From the NCBI RefSeq assembly GCF_025567625.1, contig NZ_JAOQJC010000015.1, positions 1 to 64,000 of the forward strand: a stretch of DNA of 64,000 nucleotides, written 5' to 3'. Shown one piece after another: positions 15,742-25,310 of this stretch; within the stretch, counting starts at the first letter, position 1; each line of letters begins with the position of its first letter. The notes below the pieces were generated by a model, which saw only the letters and a program-made list of their open reading frames with translations, had not been told where the DNA came from and made no database searches. A program made the translations under genes and the position numbers. This DNA is from Paenibacillus sp. J5C2022. GTDB lineage: Bacteria; Bacillota; Bacilli; Paenibacillales; Paenibacillaceae.

Positions 15742-17683
15742 CAGCATCAGGGGCAATTGGCGCGCATACAGCGCCTTCTTTCTCAGCAGCGTATTTTCGG
15801 TATGCATCTTCTACATGTATGCGGCGTTCAACTTTCATCCCGAAGTGGTGTACGGCGACATTGTGGGGGCGTCCAATGTGCAGGACGGCATGCAGTTTGC
15901 CTTGTATCTGATTATTATTTTCTCGTTCCTGTTTATTCTGTACGCCAACTCCGCCTTTCTGAAGACGCGGAAGCAGGAATTCGGGCTATACTCCCTGTTC
16001 GGGATGACGAGAACGCAGCTGCGAAAGCTGATCATGTATGAAAATCTGTTCATTGCGGTGTTCGCGATTACGGCAGGCATCGGCATCGGCATGCTCTTCA
16101 GCAAGCTGTTCTTCATGGCGATCGGAGCGTTGCTGGATTTAACGGAGACGATTCCATTCGCCGTTCCGCTGGAGGCATTGCTCACAACGGCAATCGGTTT
16201 TTTCGCCCTGTTCCTCGTCATCTCCGTATGGACAGTTATGCGCATGCGCCGTACTGAAATCATCGACCTGCTCAAGGCGGGCAAGCAGCCGAAAGGCGAG
16301 CTGCGTTATTCACCCATCCTTGTAGCAATTGGCGTGATCAGTCTCGGAGCGGGATATGCGATGGCTCTCATCATGGATGGCGCAACGTTCGGCTTGCTCG
16401 CGCTGCCGATACTGGCTACCGTAGTCGTCGGCACGTACTTCTTGTTCACGCAGCTCAGCATTCTGCTGCTGCGCTGGGCAGGCAAGCGCAAGAGCATGTA
16501 TTACAAGCGGACCAATATGCTTACCTTCGCGCAGTTGGGATACAAGATTAAGGACAACGCCCGCATCCTGTTCGTCGTATCCATCATGAGCGCGGTTGTC
16601 ATGACGGCGATGGGGACGATCTATATTTTCTCAGTGGATATGAAAAACTCGACGCGAGTGCTCTCTCCTTATACGATTGCTTATGTGGAGAAGGGGCTGC
16701 ATACCCATGATGTGATCGATCCGAACGACATGCAGCGCATATTGAAGGAAGACGGGGTTACGGTCAACTATGAGACGAGAACCGTCGGCATTCCCTTGGA
16801 AGCGTTCGGCGTATATGCCGACGATCGCATATGGTTCGGCAGCGAGCCTGAGTTCGACACGACGTGGGACGGGATGATTATATCCAATACCGATTACAAT
16901 GCAATGGCGCAGCAGCAAGGATTGAAATCGATTGAAGCGGAGCCGGGCAAGCTGATACTGATCCATGGCTACGTTCGCGACAACAGAGACGCCGCTTCCA
17001 AATCGGTACGAGGCCGTATCAATGGAGAAGCAGTAGAATACCCTATCTCCAGCATCGTGCAAGAAAATCTGATGAATACCTTCATCCAATCGGTCGGTAC
17101 GACGTTCGTGATGGACGATCACACCTACGCGAACCTGATTGCCGGCGTTCCGGAAGAGGAGAGGCTGGTCTTCTACGGTTATGAATTGAACCAGTGGGAG
17201 AAGGCGGAGGCGACGGTAGCCAAGCTGCGTCAGCTTATACCGGAACCGTTCCAATCCGAAGCCGATATGACGCGGACGGAGCGATTCGCATCCAATAACC
17301 AGTCCATGGGGCTGACGCTGTTCATCGGCATGTTCATCAGCCTGCTGTTCTTCGTCGCCGCGGGCAGCATGATCTACTTCAAGCTGTTCACAGAGCTGCA
17401 GGAGGAGCGCGAGCAGTTCCGCAGCCTGTCGCGAATCGGCATTACGAGGGGAGAGATTCGCCGTATTATCGTCTCCCAGATCGCCATCGTATTTTTCATT
17501 CCATGCGCGGTAGGCATCAGTCACGCTCTGTTCGCCATGCAATCGCTGGACAACATGATGGAGATGTCGAACTGGACATATTCCTTCGTCGTCATCGGCA
17601 TCTACATTGCGATGCAGCTCCTCTACTTCCTCATCGCAAGCAGGAGCTATATGAAGAGCGTGCTGCAGGAGCGGGCAACGTAA
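15716..17683 (+). CDS. bceB: BceB-type FtsX-domain permease
   Basis: Permease of 656 residues from ATG 15716, chosen because GGAGGG lies seven bases upstream; the first 26 bases overlap bceA. About ten transmembrane helices are arranged as two FtsX modules around a large extracellular domain (roughly residues 315-520), the peptide-interacting region of this family. The N-terminus MTFRSLALSSIRGNWRAYSAFFLSS is typical. Ends before a strong bidirectional terminator. Predicted to confer resistance to, and sense, cell-wall-active peptides with BceA, BceR and BceS; the exact antibiotic is unknown. Confidence 0.94.
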   Translation: MTFRSLALSSIRGNWRAYSAFFLSSVFSVCIFYMYAAFNFHPEVVYGDIVGASNVQDGMQFALYLIIIFSFLFILYANSAFLKTRKQEFGLYSLFGMTRTQLRKLIMYENLFIAVFAITAGIGIGMLFSKLFFMAIGALLDLTETIPFAVPLEALLTTAIGFFALFLVISVWTVMRMRRTEIIDLLKAGKQPKGELRYSPILVAIGVISLGAGYAMALIMDGATFGLLALPILATVVVGTYFLFTQLSILLLRWAGKRKSMYYKRTNMLTFAQLGYKIKDNARILFVVSIMSAVVMTAMGTIYIFSVDMKNSTRVLSPYTIAYVEKGLHTHDVIDPNDMQRILKEDGVTVNYETRTVGIPLEAFGVYADDRIWFGSEPEFDTTWDGMIISNTDYNAMAQQQGLKSIEAEPGKLILIHGYVRDNRDAASKSVRGRINGEAVEYPISSIVQENLMNTFIQSVGTTFVMDDHTYANLIAGVPEEERLVFYGYELNQWEKAEATVAKLRQLIPEPFQSEADMTRTERFASNNQSMGLTLFIGMFISLLFFVAAGSMIYFKLFTELQEEREQFRSLSRIGITRGEIRRIIVSQIAIVFFIPCAVGISHALFAMQSLDNMMEMSNWTYSFVVIGIYIAMQLLYFLIASRSYMKSVLQERAT

Positions 17684-17690
17684 CGAAAGA

Positions 17691-17731
17691 AAAGGCAGTC
17701 TGACGGAGCATGAGCCCGCCAGACTGCCTTT
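17691..17731. terminator. Bidirectional terminator between convergent bceB and lplA-like genes
   Basis: AAAGGCAGTCTG (17691-17702) and CAGACTGCCTTT (17720-17731) form a perfect 12-bp stem. The A-rich and T-rich ends serve both strands. Confidence 0.93.
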
Positions 17732-17740
17732 ATTGCTTCG

Positions 17741-19342
17741 TTATTGCCATTCCCCTTGCAGGTTGCTGTCGGCAATCGCTTTGTTCACTTCATCGATCGC
17801 TTCCTGACCGCCTTTCGCCAGCCATTCTTCGACCATCTTGTCCCACTCGTCAATGGAGCGCTGACCGATAATCATTTTCGTCGTCTCATCCGTAATATAC
17901 TTCTTCAATTCCGTCTTCTTCTCCATATAGTTAGGAGCGATAATGCGGCCGGACGGATCGATGTACCATTTCGTCGATTTCAGCATGTCCGTCATCATCC
18001 GATTGAAGTCCTTGCCTTCCTGGGTAGGAGACAGCTCGATGAATTCTTCGAGGTCGACGTCGTTCTCAGCCCAGCTGAAGTCCAGAATATAGGCGGCCGG
18101 AGCGGTCATGGAGCGCTTCTCCGGATTTTTCGATGCGAGGCCGTCCACCATCGTGTAGCCTTCGCCTTCACCGCCCATTTTCCAATCGAAAAATTCGTTT
18201 TGCGGATTTTGCTCGTTAAGCGGCACGCTGCCGCGCATGTAGTCGATCATTTCCAAAATTTTCGCGACTTTCTCCGGCTGATCCTTCAGCTTGGAGGAGA
18301 CGAGGTACATCCGGTACCAGCCGGAGCCCATCTTCAAGCCTTCGCTGCCGTCAGGAGCCTTGAACGGAGGTACGGGAGCGACTACCGCTTCCGGAGCGTT
18401 CGCCATCAGTGTCGGAGGGTAGATGCCGTTCGCAGATTGTACGCCCGGCTGCTCGTACCAGATGCCGACCTTGCCCGCGTTGAACTCTTTGAAGACGTCT
18501 TTATATGTTGTGACCGCCCAGTCTTTGCTGATGGCGCCTTCCTTGCTCAGATCGATCAGGAACTGGATTTTCTCCTTGTTCGCCTCAGAGATCATGCCCG
18601 GAATGTACTGACCGTCCTCATTTTTGTGGTACCAGGCATCATTATGATAGTAAGCGCCGTTCTGCGGATCGTAATAGATGTTCTTCGCAAGGCCCAGTCC
18701 AAGCGTATCGTCCTTGCCGTTGCCGTCCGGATCTTGCTTGGCGAATGCGATGGCGACCTGCTTCAATTCCTCGTAGTTGGTCGGCATATCAAGGCCCAGC
18801 TTGTCCAGCCAGTCCTGACGGATGACCATCTTCTTGCCGCCCTTGGCGGAGAAGTATGTCGGAACGCCGTACATATGACCATCGACGGTCAAGGAATCCC
18901 TTACGAACGGAGGAACGATTTTCATCGTCTCATAATCGTCGAGCAGCTCCTCCAGCGGCAAGAAAGCACCGTCCTTCGCCCACTTCACATAGTTGGAATT
19001 GACTTCCTCCATGCCAATGACATCGGGCAGATCGCCGGACGCCATCTTGACGGCCAGTTTCTCTTCATAGGTGTCCCAAGGAATGTACTGCGGTTGGAAG
19101 TCGACGTTGAATTTTTCGTTTATTTTTGCAACCGCGTCGCTCTTCGGCTCCGGAACCGGGCTTTCCCATGTGCCTTCGAACCATGTAATCGTCTGTTTCT
19201 TGTCCGCTTGGTTGTCGGACGCGTTGCTGCCTGTGGAACCGGATGTGCCCGGGGATGCGTCATTGCCGCCGGAGCAAGCGACGAGACCGGCTGTCATGGA
19301 TACGGCAAGCAGGGCAGTAAGCCATTTTTTGTTGTTTTTCAA
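17741..19342 (-). CDS. Sugar ABC transporter substrate-binding lipoprotein, LplA-like
   Basis: Extracellular solute-binding protein, 533 residues if started at TTG 19342. That start has GGGAGG eight bases upstream and gives a normal lipoprotein signal peptide, KNNKKWLTALLAVSMTAGLVAC, with lipidated C23. The longer upstream extension lacks a ribosome site. A serine/glycine-rich linker follows the cysteine, then the periplasmic-binding fold (ITWFEGTWESPVPEPKSDAV). The size exceeds 500 residues, typical of LplA/YtcQ proteins that bind complex plant-polysaccharide oligomers such as rhamnogalacturonan fragments. Last gene of the minus-strand importer operon. The substrate is not predictable. Confidence 0.9.
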   Translation of the reverse strand: MKNNKKWLTALLAVSMTAGLVACSGGNDASPGTSGSTGSNASDNQADKKQTITWFEGTWESPVPEPKSDAVAKINEKFNVDFQPQYIPWDTYEEKLAVKMASGDLPDVIGMEEVNSNYVKWAKDGAFLPLEELLDDYETMKIVPPFVRDSLTVDGHMYGVPTYFSAKGGKKMVIRQDWLDKLGLDMPTNYEELKQVAIAFAKQDPDGNGKDDTLGLGLAKNIYYDPQNGAYYHNDAWYHKNEDGQYIPGMISEANKEKIQFLIDLSKEGAISKDWAVTTYKDVFKEFNAGKVGIWYEQPGVQSANGIYPPTLMANAPEAVVAPVPPFKAPDGSEGLKMGSGWYRMYLVSSKLKDQPEKVAKILEMIDYMRGSVPLNEQNPQNEFFDWKMGGEGEGYTMVDGLASKNPEKRSMTAPAAYILDFSWAENDVDLEEFIELSPTQEGKDFNRMMTDMLKSTKWYIDPSGRIIAPNYMEKKTELKKYITDETTKMIIGQRSIDEWDKMVEEWLAKGGQEAIDEVNKAIADSNLQGEWQ

Positions 19343-19415
19343 GATAGATGTCCTCCCTTTATCACTATAATTGTTTGACCGCCTTTCATTCAATAGCAAA
19401 ACATGCCGACAAGCG

Positions 19416-20294
19416 TTATTCCTTCACTGATCCCAGCATCACCCCTTTCGCAAAGTGCTTCTGCAGAAACGGATAGACGATCAGAATAGGAATGGTGGCG
19501 ATAAGCACCGCTGCCATGCCGATCGTCTCCGCCGGAGGCGGGTTCTGTCCGAGCGCCATCTGGGCGCCGTCCGACAGAGATGAGGCTTGATCCAATATGA
19601 CGATCTGGCGGAGCACAACCTGCACGGTCCATTTGGCGGGATCGGAAATATAGATCAGCGCGTTGAAGTAAGTGTTCCAGTTCGTGACGGCATAGAACAG
19701 GCCGAATGCCGCGAGAGCCGGCTTGGACAACGGCACGATGATGCGGCCGAATATTTGCAGATCGTTCGCTCCGTCTATGACGGAGGCTTCCGTCAGATCC
19801 TTCGGGATGCTGAGGAAAAATTGGCGCATGACGATCAGGTTGAACGAGTTGATCGCCGTTGGAATAATTAGCGCCCAGTACGTATCCAGAATTTGAGTCT
19901 CTCTGACGACCATGTAGGTCGGAATGATGCCCGCCCCGAACACGAAGGTGAACAAGACCATGAACAGAAAGACGCGTTGGCCGGTAATGTTCCGCGTAAG
20001 GGAGTAGGCCATCATCGTCGTCAGCAGCAAGCTGAGCAGCGTTCCGACCACCGTCACAAAAATCGTTACCAGTATGGAGCGAAAAAATGTTTTCGTGCTT
20101 AGTATGAACGTATAGGCATCGGTCACCCATCGCTCCGGAAAGAGGAGCAGGTCTTTCGTGACGAATTCGTCATAAGACGTGAATGAGACGATGACCATGT
20201 AGTAGAACGGGAACAGCATGCCTAGCGTGATGAATAAAAGTAGTACGATGTTGACGCCGCCCAGCAGTCTGTCCATAGGCGTGTGAATGTTCAT
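19416..20294 (-). CDS. Sugar ABC transporter permease, LplC/YtcP-like
   Basis: Membrane permease of 292 residues with six predicted helices and the EAA loop (EASVIDGANDLQIFGRIIVPLSKPA, about 180-205) that docks the ATPase. It belongs to the carbohydrate uptake family 1 MalG-type partners. Its start lies 24 bp after the previous permease gene and the SD is AGGGGG. No ATPase gene is present in this operon, as usual for LplBC systems that share a general MsmX-type ATPase encoded elsewhere. Confidence 0.92.
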   Translation of the reverse strand: MNIHTPMDRLLGGVNIVLLLFITLGMLFPFYYMVIVSFTSYDEFVTKDLLLFPERWVTDAYTFILSTKTFFRSILVTIFVTVVGTLLSLLLTTMMAYSLTRNITGQRVFLFMVLFTFVFGAGIIPTYMVVRETQILDTYWALIIPTAINSFNLIVMRQFFLSIPKDLTEASVIDGANDLQIFGRIIVPLSKPALAAFGLFYAVTNWNTYFNALIYISDPAKWTVQVVLRQIVILDQASSLSDGAQMALGQNPPPAETIGMAAVLIATIPILIVYPFLQKHFAKGVMLGSVKE

Positions 20295-20318
20295 TGTCGT
20301 TTTTTCCCCCTGTCTGCT

Positions 20319-21227
20319 TTAGAATACGCCTTCTTCACCGAAGCGCTTGGCCAGCCGGTTGGCTCCTACGATGAGCACTAGGCCGACTAACGATTTGAAT
20401 AGGCCGACCGCTGTCGCGAAGCTGAAGTCGGATTGCTCGATTCCTTTGAAGTACACATACGTATCCAGCACATTCCCGACATCCATATTAAGCGGATTAA
20501 GCATCAAGAAGATCTGTTCGAAGCCGACATCCAGGACGCTGCCCAGACGCAGAATCAGGAGAATGACGATCGTGCTGCGAATGGCCGGCAGCGTAATATG
20601 CCAGATCTGCTTCCATCTGTTCGCGCCATCGACGACAGCAGCCTCGTACAGGCTGGGATTGACGCCTGCGAGCGCCGCCAGGAAGATGATCGTGCCCCAG
20701 CCGGATTCCTTCCAGATGACCTCCAGTACGATTAGCGGCATGAACCACGAGGAGTCCTGGAGGAATGGAATCGCTTCCATACCGAATAACGCGCCAAGCA
20801 GCTGATTGACGATGCCGTCGGATTTCAGGAAGGTCGTGACGATCCCGATTACGACTACCCATGACAGGAAGTGCGGCAAGTACACGATGGACTGCACGAT
20901 ATTTTTGAATACCTTGTTGCGCACCTCGTTCAGCATGACCGCAAGCACGATGGATACGGGAAAGGCGAACAGAATTTGCAGGAAAGACAGGTAGAGCGTG
21001 TTCCATATGACGCGAACGACTTCCTGATCTTCGAATATTTTGGCAAAGTGCTTGAATCCGACCCATTCGCTATGCCAGAACCCGCGGAAGGCGCTGAAGT
21101 CCTGAAAGGCAATGATATTGCCGGCCATAGGAAGGTATCGGTACACAAGAAAGTATAGAAGCCCCGGTAGCAGGAGCAGGAACAGGTAGCGTTCTCTCCA
21201 CAGCCGCATTCCAATTCTTTTATTCAT
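20319..21227 (-). CDS. Sugar ABC transporter permease, LplB/YteP-like
   Basis: First gene of the importer operon: 302 residues with six transmembrane helices starting at RYLFLLLLPGLLYFLVYRYLPM, and the EAA motif YEAAVVDGANRWKQIWHITLPAI near residue 190. AGAGGAGAGG precedes the ATG. It faces the AraC-type regulator across a 189-bp intergenic region with a promoter and cre site, so it should be induced by that regulator and repressed by CcpA. Confidence 0.93.
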   Translation of the reverse strand: MNKRIGMRLWRERYLFLLLLPGLLYFLVYRYLPMAGNIIAFQDFSAFRGFWHSEWVGFKHFAKIFEDQEVVRVIWNTLYLSFLQILFAFPVSIVLAVMLNEVRNKVFKNIVQSIVYLPHFLSWVVVIGIVTTFLKSDGIVNQLLGALFGMEAIPFLQDSSWFMPLIVLEVIWKESGWGTIIFLAALAGVNPSLYEAAVVDGANRWKQIWHITLPAIRSTIVILLILRLGSVLDVGFEQIFLMLNPLNMDVGNVLDTYVYFKGIEQSDFSFATAVGLFKSLVGLVLIVGANRLAKRFGEEGVF

Positions 21228-21277
21228 ACATTCCTCTCCTCTTGTCTGTTGTGCTGGTGTTGCAAGCTTATGGGCCT

Positions 21278-21306
21278 ATAGTATAAGATAGTAACCTGCA
21301 TGAAAA
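21278..21306 (-). promoter_or_regulatory. Predicted promoter of the LplBCA-like operon
   Basis: On the minus strand TTTTCA (21306-21301), a 17-bp spacer and TACTAT (21283-21278), about 50 bp upstream of the first permease start. Confidence 0.5.
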
Positions 21307-21323
21307 TAATCGGTATTGCGATT

Positions 21324-21337
21324 TGTTAGCGTTTTCA
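21324..21337. promoter_or_regulatory. cre site (CcpA operator)
   Basis: TGAAAACGCTAACA on the minus strand fits the consensus TGWAARCGYTWNCA at every position. It lies just upstream of the -35 of the importer operon and 80 bp upstream of the regulator start, so CcpA could affect both. Confidence 0.75.
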
Positions 21338-21416
21338 AGGGTTTTTCGCAATTTTGCGCATCATTCGAAAATATGACTAGAGCCGAAATAAAGCGGATAA
21401 AAGGGAGGTTTGCGGC

Positions 21417-23651
21417 ATGAAGCAGCGATTGGGAAAGGCGATCGGCAACAGGCGATTAATGCTTCGACTGTTTATGAATTTCATGGCGGTCATTGTGTTG
21501 TTCGTCGGCTTCAGCCTGGCTTCGCTCTGGATGTTCAAAAAAAGCGTGCACGAGGAAATCGTGAAATACAACTATGCCAACTTGAACGTGACGACCCGAA
21601 GCTTCGAGCAATATTTTCAGACGCTGACCAGCGTGCTTATGGACTTGCAATTGAACAACGAAGCGTTCAGGAAATTTACGGAGTCCACTAAGCTGGATTA
21701 TGTCATGGCGGCTAAGCTAATCGAGACGTTCAATGCGACCACCAACAATGCGCAATTGTATTTACAGGATCTTATTCTGTATGACAAAGAGCTGAGCTTT
21801 GCACTGGACAAGGTCAGAGGCAGCGGCGCAGAGGCGATGTTCAGCAAGCACCATATCAACGTGGAGCACTCTCCCGGTTATTGGCTGGAGCAGTTGGAGC
21901 AGCCTTTCGCCATCAAGCTGCATCCCGTGACCAGCTTCGCCGAGTCTCACGCGGACAAGGGAACCGACGTGTTCCCGTTCATGGTGAAGAACAGGTGGAG
22001 CTCGGAATACTTTATTCTCGCTCTGATCGATACGGACAGACTGATTGGGCAGTTGCACCAGTCCATCAACAAGAACCTGTATATACTGGATGAGCAGGGG
22101 AATGCCCTGCTGGCGTACGACTCCAATCCCTCCGGTCAACTGCCCAGTCTCGACTTCGAGCGGAATTGGATAAAGAGCGGCGATAATTATTACTTCTATA
22201 AGAAAGGCTCGGCGACAGGCTTGACCTATGTGAACGTCGTTCCGGATACGAGCGTCTCCCAGCCGGTCGAACGGCTGATCATACTGCTTGTCGTTCTTCT
22301 CGTGCTGGCTACTGCGATCGGCATTATCGCTTCGATCTACTTCAGCGTGAGGTACAGCAATCCCGTGCGCAAAATCGTGGAGACTATTCGGAAAGAGACT
22401 GCTCATTCGCATGACGGGAGAGGCAACGAGTTCGAGCTGATTCAACGGAATATTAGCCGCATGATGCAAGTGAACCGGGATGCGCTGCAGGACCTGGAGG
22501 AGAAGAGCGATCAGCTGCGCTACTATTCGTTCATGAACAACTTGAAGCGGATCCGCGACAACTTGCCTTATGTGCATGGGGATGAGGAGGTTGGCCGCCC
22601 ATACCGGTTCGTGCTCTTCGAGCTGAAATTCCGTCAAGGCTTCCAGGAGGAGCTTCATAAGGATGCCAGCTATTATATTCGGGAGTATATTCATCAAGCG
22701 ATTCGCACGACGGATATGGAGACGCTGATCTTCCAGATCGAAGGGGATCAGATATTGGCCGTCGTATACGGCAATGAACCGGAGGAGAAAGTGATGGAGC
22801 CGCTGCAGCCGATCTGCAGCGTGCTGGCGGAAGACCGGACGTACTGCTTCTTCACCATTGCTGTCGGTTCGCTCTTCGAGCAGGCCGACGAAATGAAAGA
22901 TGCCTATCGCGAGGTGCAGCAATTGTCGCGGCACCGTCCATTCGACGATGAGACGCGAATTGTCGGACCGGGAGGGGAACCGGATATGCCATTCCTCCCA
23001 TACGGCTCGATCGAGCAGGAAATTGACGTGAACTTACACGAAGGCAACGATGCGCATGTCATCCAATCGTTGAAGCGGCTTACCGTACAAATGGCGAAGA
23101 AATACAGCAGAGCCCACTTCCACGAATTCGCGAAGGAAGTTACGGCCAAGGTGTTCCGAAAGCTGCATGCCCAGCATTTGGATACGGTATGCGTAAGCGG
23201 CCTGCCGGAGGTCATCGGCCATATTCATACCGTTGAAGAGCTTCATGATTACTTCGATACACTGCTGAGCGAGGCGGGCAGGCTTATTCGCTTGAAGAAG
23301 GAAGAGCATGACCCGATCGTATACTTCGTATCCGATTATATGGAGGAGCATTTCAAGGAGGAGATCTCCCTGGAGGGGGTGGCGGAGAAGTTGAATATTA
23401 CCGGGGGATACCTGTCGACGTACTTCAAGGAGAAGACGGGCATTAACTTCGTCGATTACGTGAATGAATTCCGGGTGAAGAAGGCGATGGATATGCTGCT
23501 CAAGGCCGATCTTCGCATTCAGGACATTGCCCAGGAGGCAGGCTATCTGTCGCTCAGCTCCTTCAATCGCGCCTTCAAGAAATTCTCCGGCGTTACGCCA
23601 AGCGAATACCGGCGCAACAATCTGAACGCCGGCGCGACCGACTCCGCATAG
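21417..23651 (+). CDS. Membrane-bound AraC-family regulator, YtdP-like
   Basis: One-component transmembrane regulator of 744 residues. A first helix (about 18-38) and a second (about 285-306) bracket an extracellular Cache-like sensor of about 245 residues. A helical cytoplasmic linker leads to a C-terminal AraC helix-turn-helix pair (about 640-735; ISLEGVAEKLNITGGYLSTYFKEKTG and IQDIAQEAGYLSLSSFNRAFKKFSGVTPSEYR). GGGAGG lies eight bases before the ATG. Divergent placement next to an LplABC-like importer matches YtdP/YesS-type control of that importer in response to an extracellular saccharide or the loaded binding protein. Confidence 0.92.
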   Translation: MKQRLGKAIGNRRLMLRLFMNFMAVIVLFVGFSLASLWMFKKSVHEEIVKYNYANLNVTTRSFEQYFQTLTSVLMDLQLNNEAFRKFTESTKLDYVMAAKLIETFNATTNNAQLYLQDLILYDKELSFALDKVRGSGAEAMFSKHHINVEHSPGYWLEQLEQPFAIKLHPVTSFAESHADKGTDVFPFMVKNRWSSEYFILALIDTDRLIGQLHQSINKNLYILDEQGNALLAYDSNPSGQLPSLDFERNWIKSGDNYYFYKKGSATGLTYVNVVPDTSVSQPVERLIILLVVLLVLATAIGIIASIYFSVRYSNPVRKIVETIRKETAHSHDGRGNEFELIQRNISRMMQVNRDALQDLEEKSDQLRYYSFMNNLKRIRDNLPYVHGDEEVGRPYRFVLFELKFRQGFQEELHKDASYYIREYIHQAIRTTDMETLIFQIEGDQILAVVYGNEPEEKVMEPLQPICSVLAEDRTYCFFTIAVGSLFEQADEMKDAYREVQQLSRHRPFDDETRIVGPGGEPDMPFLPYGSIEQEIDVNLHEGNDAHVIQSLKRLTVQMAKKYSRAHFHEFAKEVTAKVFRKLHAQHLDTVCVSGLPEVIGHIHTVEELHDYFDTLLSEAGRLIRLKKEEHDPIVYFVSDYMEEHFKEEISLEGVAEKLNITGGYLSTYFKEKTGINFVDYVNEFRVKKAMDMLLKADLRIQDIAQEAGYLSLSSFNRAFKKFSGVTPSEYRRNNLNAGATDSA

Positions 23652-23660
23652 CGTGAGGAG

Positions 23661-24377
23661 TCAGTCTTCCCATCTCGACCAGTCCAATGCTTCCACTCTG
23701 AAGTCGCTGCAGCGATAGCGGGTATGCGTTGCGCAGGAGTAGGCAAGCCGGTTGGTCAGATCCAGCAGGGTAAGCCGGTAGAAGTGCTTGGCGCCCGTAT
23801 CGATGCCGATTCGCCGATGATCCCGCCACAGACGTCCGGCCACTTCGCCTAGCTTGAAGGTGGGCGTATGGCCGAATACGATCCGGCGCGAAGCTGTGCC
23901 ATCCTCCTCACTGTCCATCTGTCTGGCGAAGCTGTCTTCAGGGTAACGATAGAAGGCTTCCCTAATCTCGGTCAGATCCTTCTCCGACTGCTTCGCAAGC
24001 GGTACTCCGGGACGAATGCCGGCATGGACGAACAAGTATTGCCGCTGGGCAATATGCAGCGGGAGTGACTTGATCCATTCGGCATAGTCTGTGCGCTTGT
24101 CCGAACCCTTCCCGGCGCTTGCCAGCGCCAGCAGTTTAAGCTCGTGGTTGCCGGGGATGGCTAACGCCCCGGCGGCGGTCTGCTCGCGCATGATATCGAG
24201 AATATCCCATGTGGCGGTCTTCTGTACATCGATGTAATCGCCAAGCAGCACTAATTGGTCCATGAAGGGATCGTAGGCGGCTTCCTGAAGCAGCCGGAGG
24301 TAGCCTTCCCGGTGGCCGTGAATATCCGATATGACCAGAAGTCTGGACGATATGTTGTTGTTAGCCGGTAATGTCAT
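23661..24377 (-). CDS. Calcineurin-like metallophosphoesterase (PrpE/PP2A-like)
   Basis: Cytosolic phosphoesterase of 239 residues from ATG 24377. The family blocks are in order: DIHGHREGYLRLL (metal site), LLGDYIDVQ, IPGNHELK and VFGHTPTF, with IGIDTGAKHFYRLTLLDL at the end. This is the layout of small serine/threonine protein phosphatases and diadenosine tetraphosphatases of bacteria. Upstream codons give a poor start (TTG, no ribosome site), whereas AAGAAAGG precedes ATG 24377 at a rather long distance of about 12 bases. Convergent with the AraC-type regulator. The substrate is not predictable. Confidence 0.88.
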   Translation of the reverse strand: MTLPANNNISSRLLVISDIHGHREGYLRLLQEAAYDPFMDQLVLLGDYIDVQKTATWDILDIMREQTAAGALAIPGNHELKLLALASAGKGSDKRTDYAEWIKSLPLHIAQRQYLFVHAGIRPGVPLAKQSEKDLTEIREAFYRYPEDSFARQMDSEEDGTASRRIVFGHTPTFKLGEVAGRLWRDHRRIGIDTGAKHFYRLTLLDLTNRLAYSCATHTRYRCSDFRVEALDWSRWED

Positions 24378-24625
24378 GACAATCGACAACCTTTCTTCCT
24401 TTTGCACACATCTATTAGTATGACCTTCCTGAAGGCGATGCAAAAAGTTGATCTTGTACAATATATCGCCGTTTCTAGCAAATGGAGACGGCTGTCGTCA
24501 TCCCTTCACATACGCATAGCGTAATGCGATTTAAGCTAATTTTTACCTTTCGCTCAGGGAGGGTTAAGCTAATTGGCCTAGACTAACTATCGTACCACCA
24601 AATAAATGAGAGGCGGTAGATAGTC

Positions 24626-25222
24626 ATGATGAAGAAAAATGCAGTGAAGGCAGCAGCGGCTTGCGCGCTTGCGCTTGCACTGACAATCGGAGTGGGCGCG
24701 CAATGGAACGGATATGGAAATGTGGCGAATGCTGCAGAGAAGGAAGGAAGCGATCAGGCGGCCAGCGTCAATCCGGCTAATCCGCAGGCGGGTACGAAGG
24801 AAGATGGGGGCAAGCTCCAGCATCATCCTGGGAAGCACGGAAAGCATGGAGTGATGATGGGCGGCAAGATGAACGTGATGATGGACGGAGTAGCGGAGGC
24901 GCTGGGCATGACGCATGAAGAGCTGCGGACATCCTTAAGAGATGGCAAGACCATTGCATCGCTGGCGGAGGAAAAGGGCGTCGATCTGGAGATGATCGTG
25001 GAGGCGCATATAAGCAAGATTGAAGCCAAGCTTCAGGAAGCGGTAGAAGCGGGCAAGCTGACGGAGGAGGATATGCAGCAAAAGCTTGAGGGCGCAAGAG
25101 AACATGTCCAAAAGCTCGTGAACGGGGAGCTTCCTCTTCGAGCCGGCGGCAAGCACGGTATGAAGCGAGACTGTACAGACGGACAGGATGGACAAGCTTC
25201 CACGGATGAAGCGGCAGCTTAA
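24626..25222 (+). CDS. Secreted histidine- and methionine-rich small protein, unknown function
   Basis: Protein of 198 residues with a clear signal peptide (MKKNAVKAAAACALALALTIG, cleavage probably after ANAA). The mature part has a histidine/methionine-rich stretch (KLQHHPGKHGKHGVMMGGKMNVMM, described as residues about 63-86) that could bind metal. It continues with the helical module LGMTHEELRTSLRDGKTIASLAEEKGV, seen in many exported Firmicute proteins of unknown role, and an acidic coiled region. The pattern suggests an envelope protein, perhaps metal-related, but no function is proven. AGGCGG is the ribosome site. It ends with a strong terminator that is duplicated downstream. Confidence 0.82.
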   Translation: MMKKNAVKAAAACALALALTIGVGAQWNGYGNVANAAEKEGSDQAASVNPANPQAGTKEDGGKLQHHPGKHGKHGVMMGGKMNVMMDGVAEALGMTHEELRTSLRDGKTIASLAEEKGVDLEMIVEAHISKIEAKLQEAVEAGKLTEEDMQQKLEGAREHVQKLVNGELPLRAGGKHGMKRDCTDGQDGQASTDEAAA

Positions 25223-25225
25223 GGG

Positions 25226-25260
25226 ATGACAAGGACGCCGCAAGGCGTCCTTTCTTGTCA
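25226..25260 (+). terminator. Terminator after the secreted protein gene
   Basis: AAGGACGCC (25231-25239) pairs with GGCGTCCTT (25244-25252) around GCAA, with flanking GACA/TTGTC extending the stem and a short T-rich tail. Confidence 0.8.
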
Positions 25261-25310
25261 ACCCAAAATTGAATTTTAAGTTAGGCAGGAAATTGTGCGT
25301 ATCGCGGGCT

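Noticed and set aside
24531..24571. TTAAGCTA...CTTT-GCTCA resembling a cassette-boundary element, and a second TTAAGCTAAT
   Set aside because: The outer parts match copy B at the same spacing, but the G-rich core is replaced by T and it lies in a promoter region rather than at a gene end; too weak to call.
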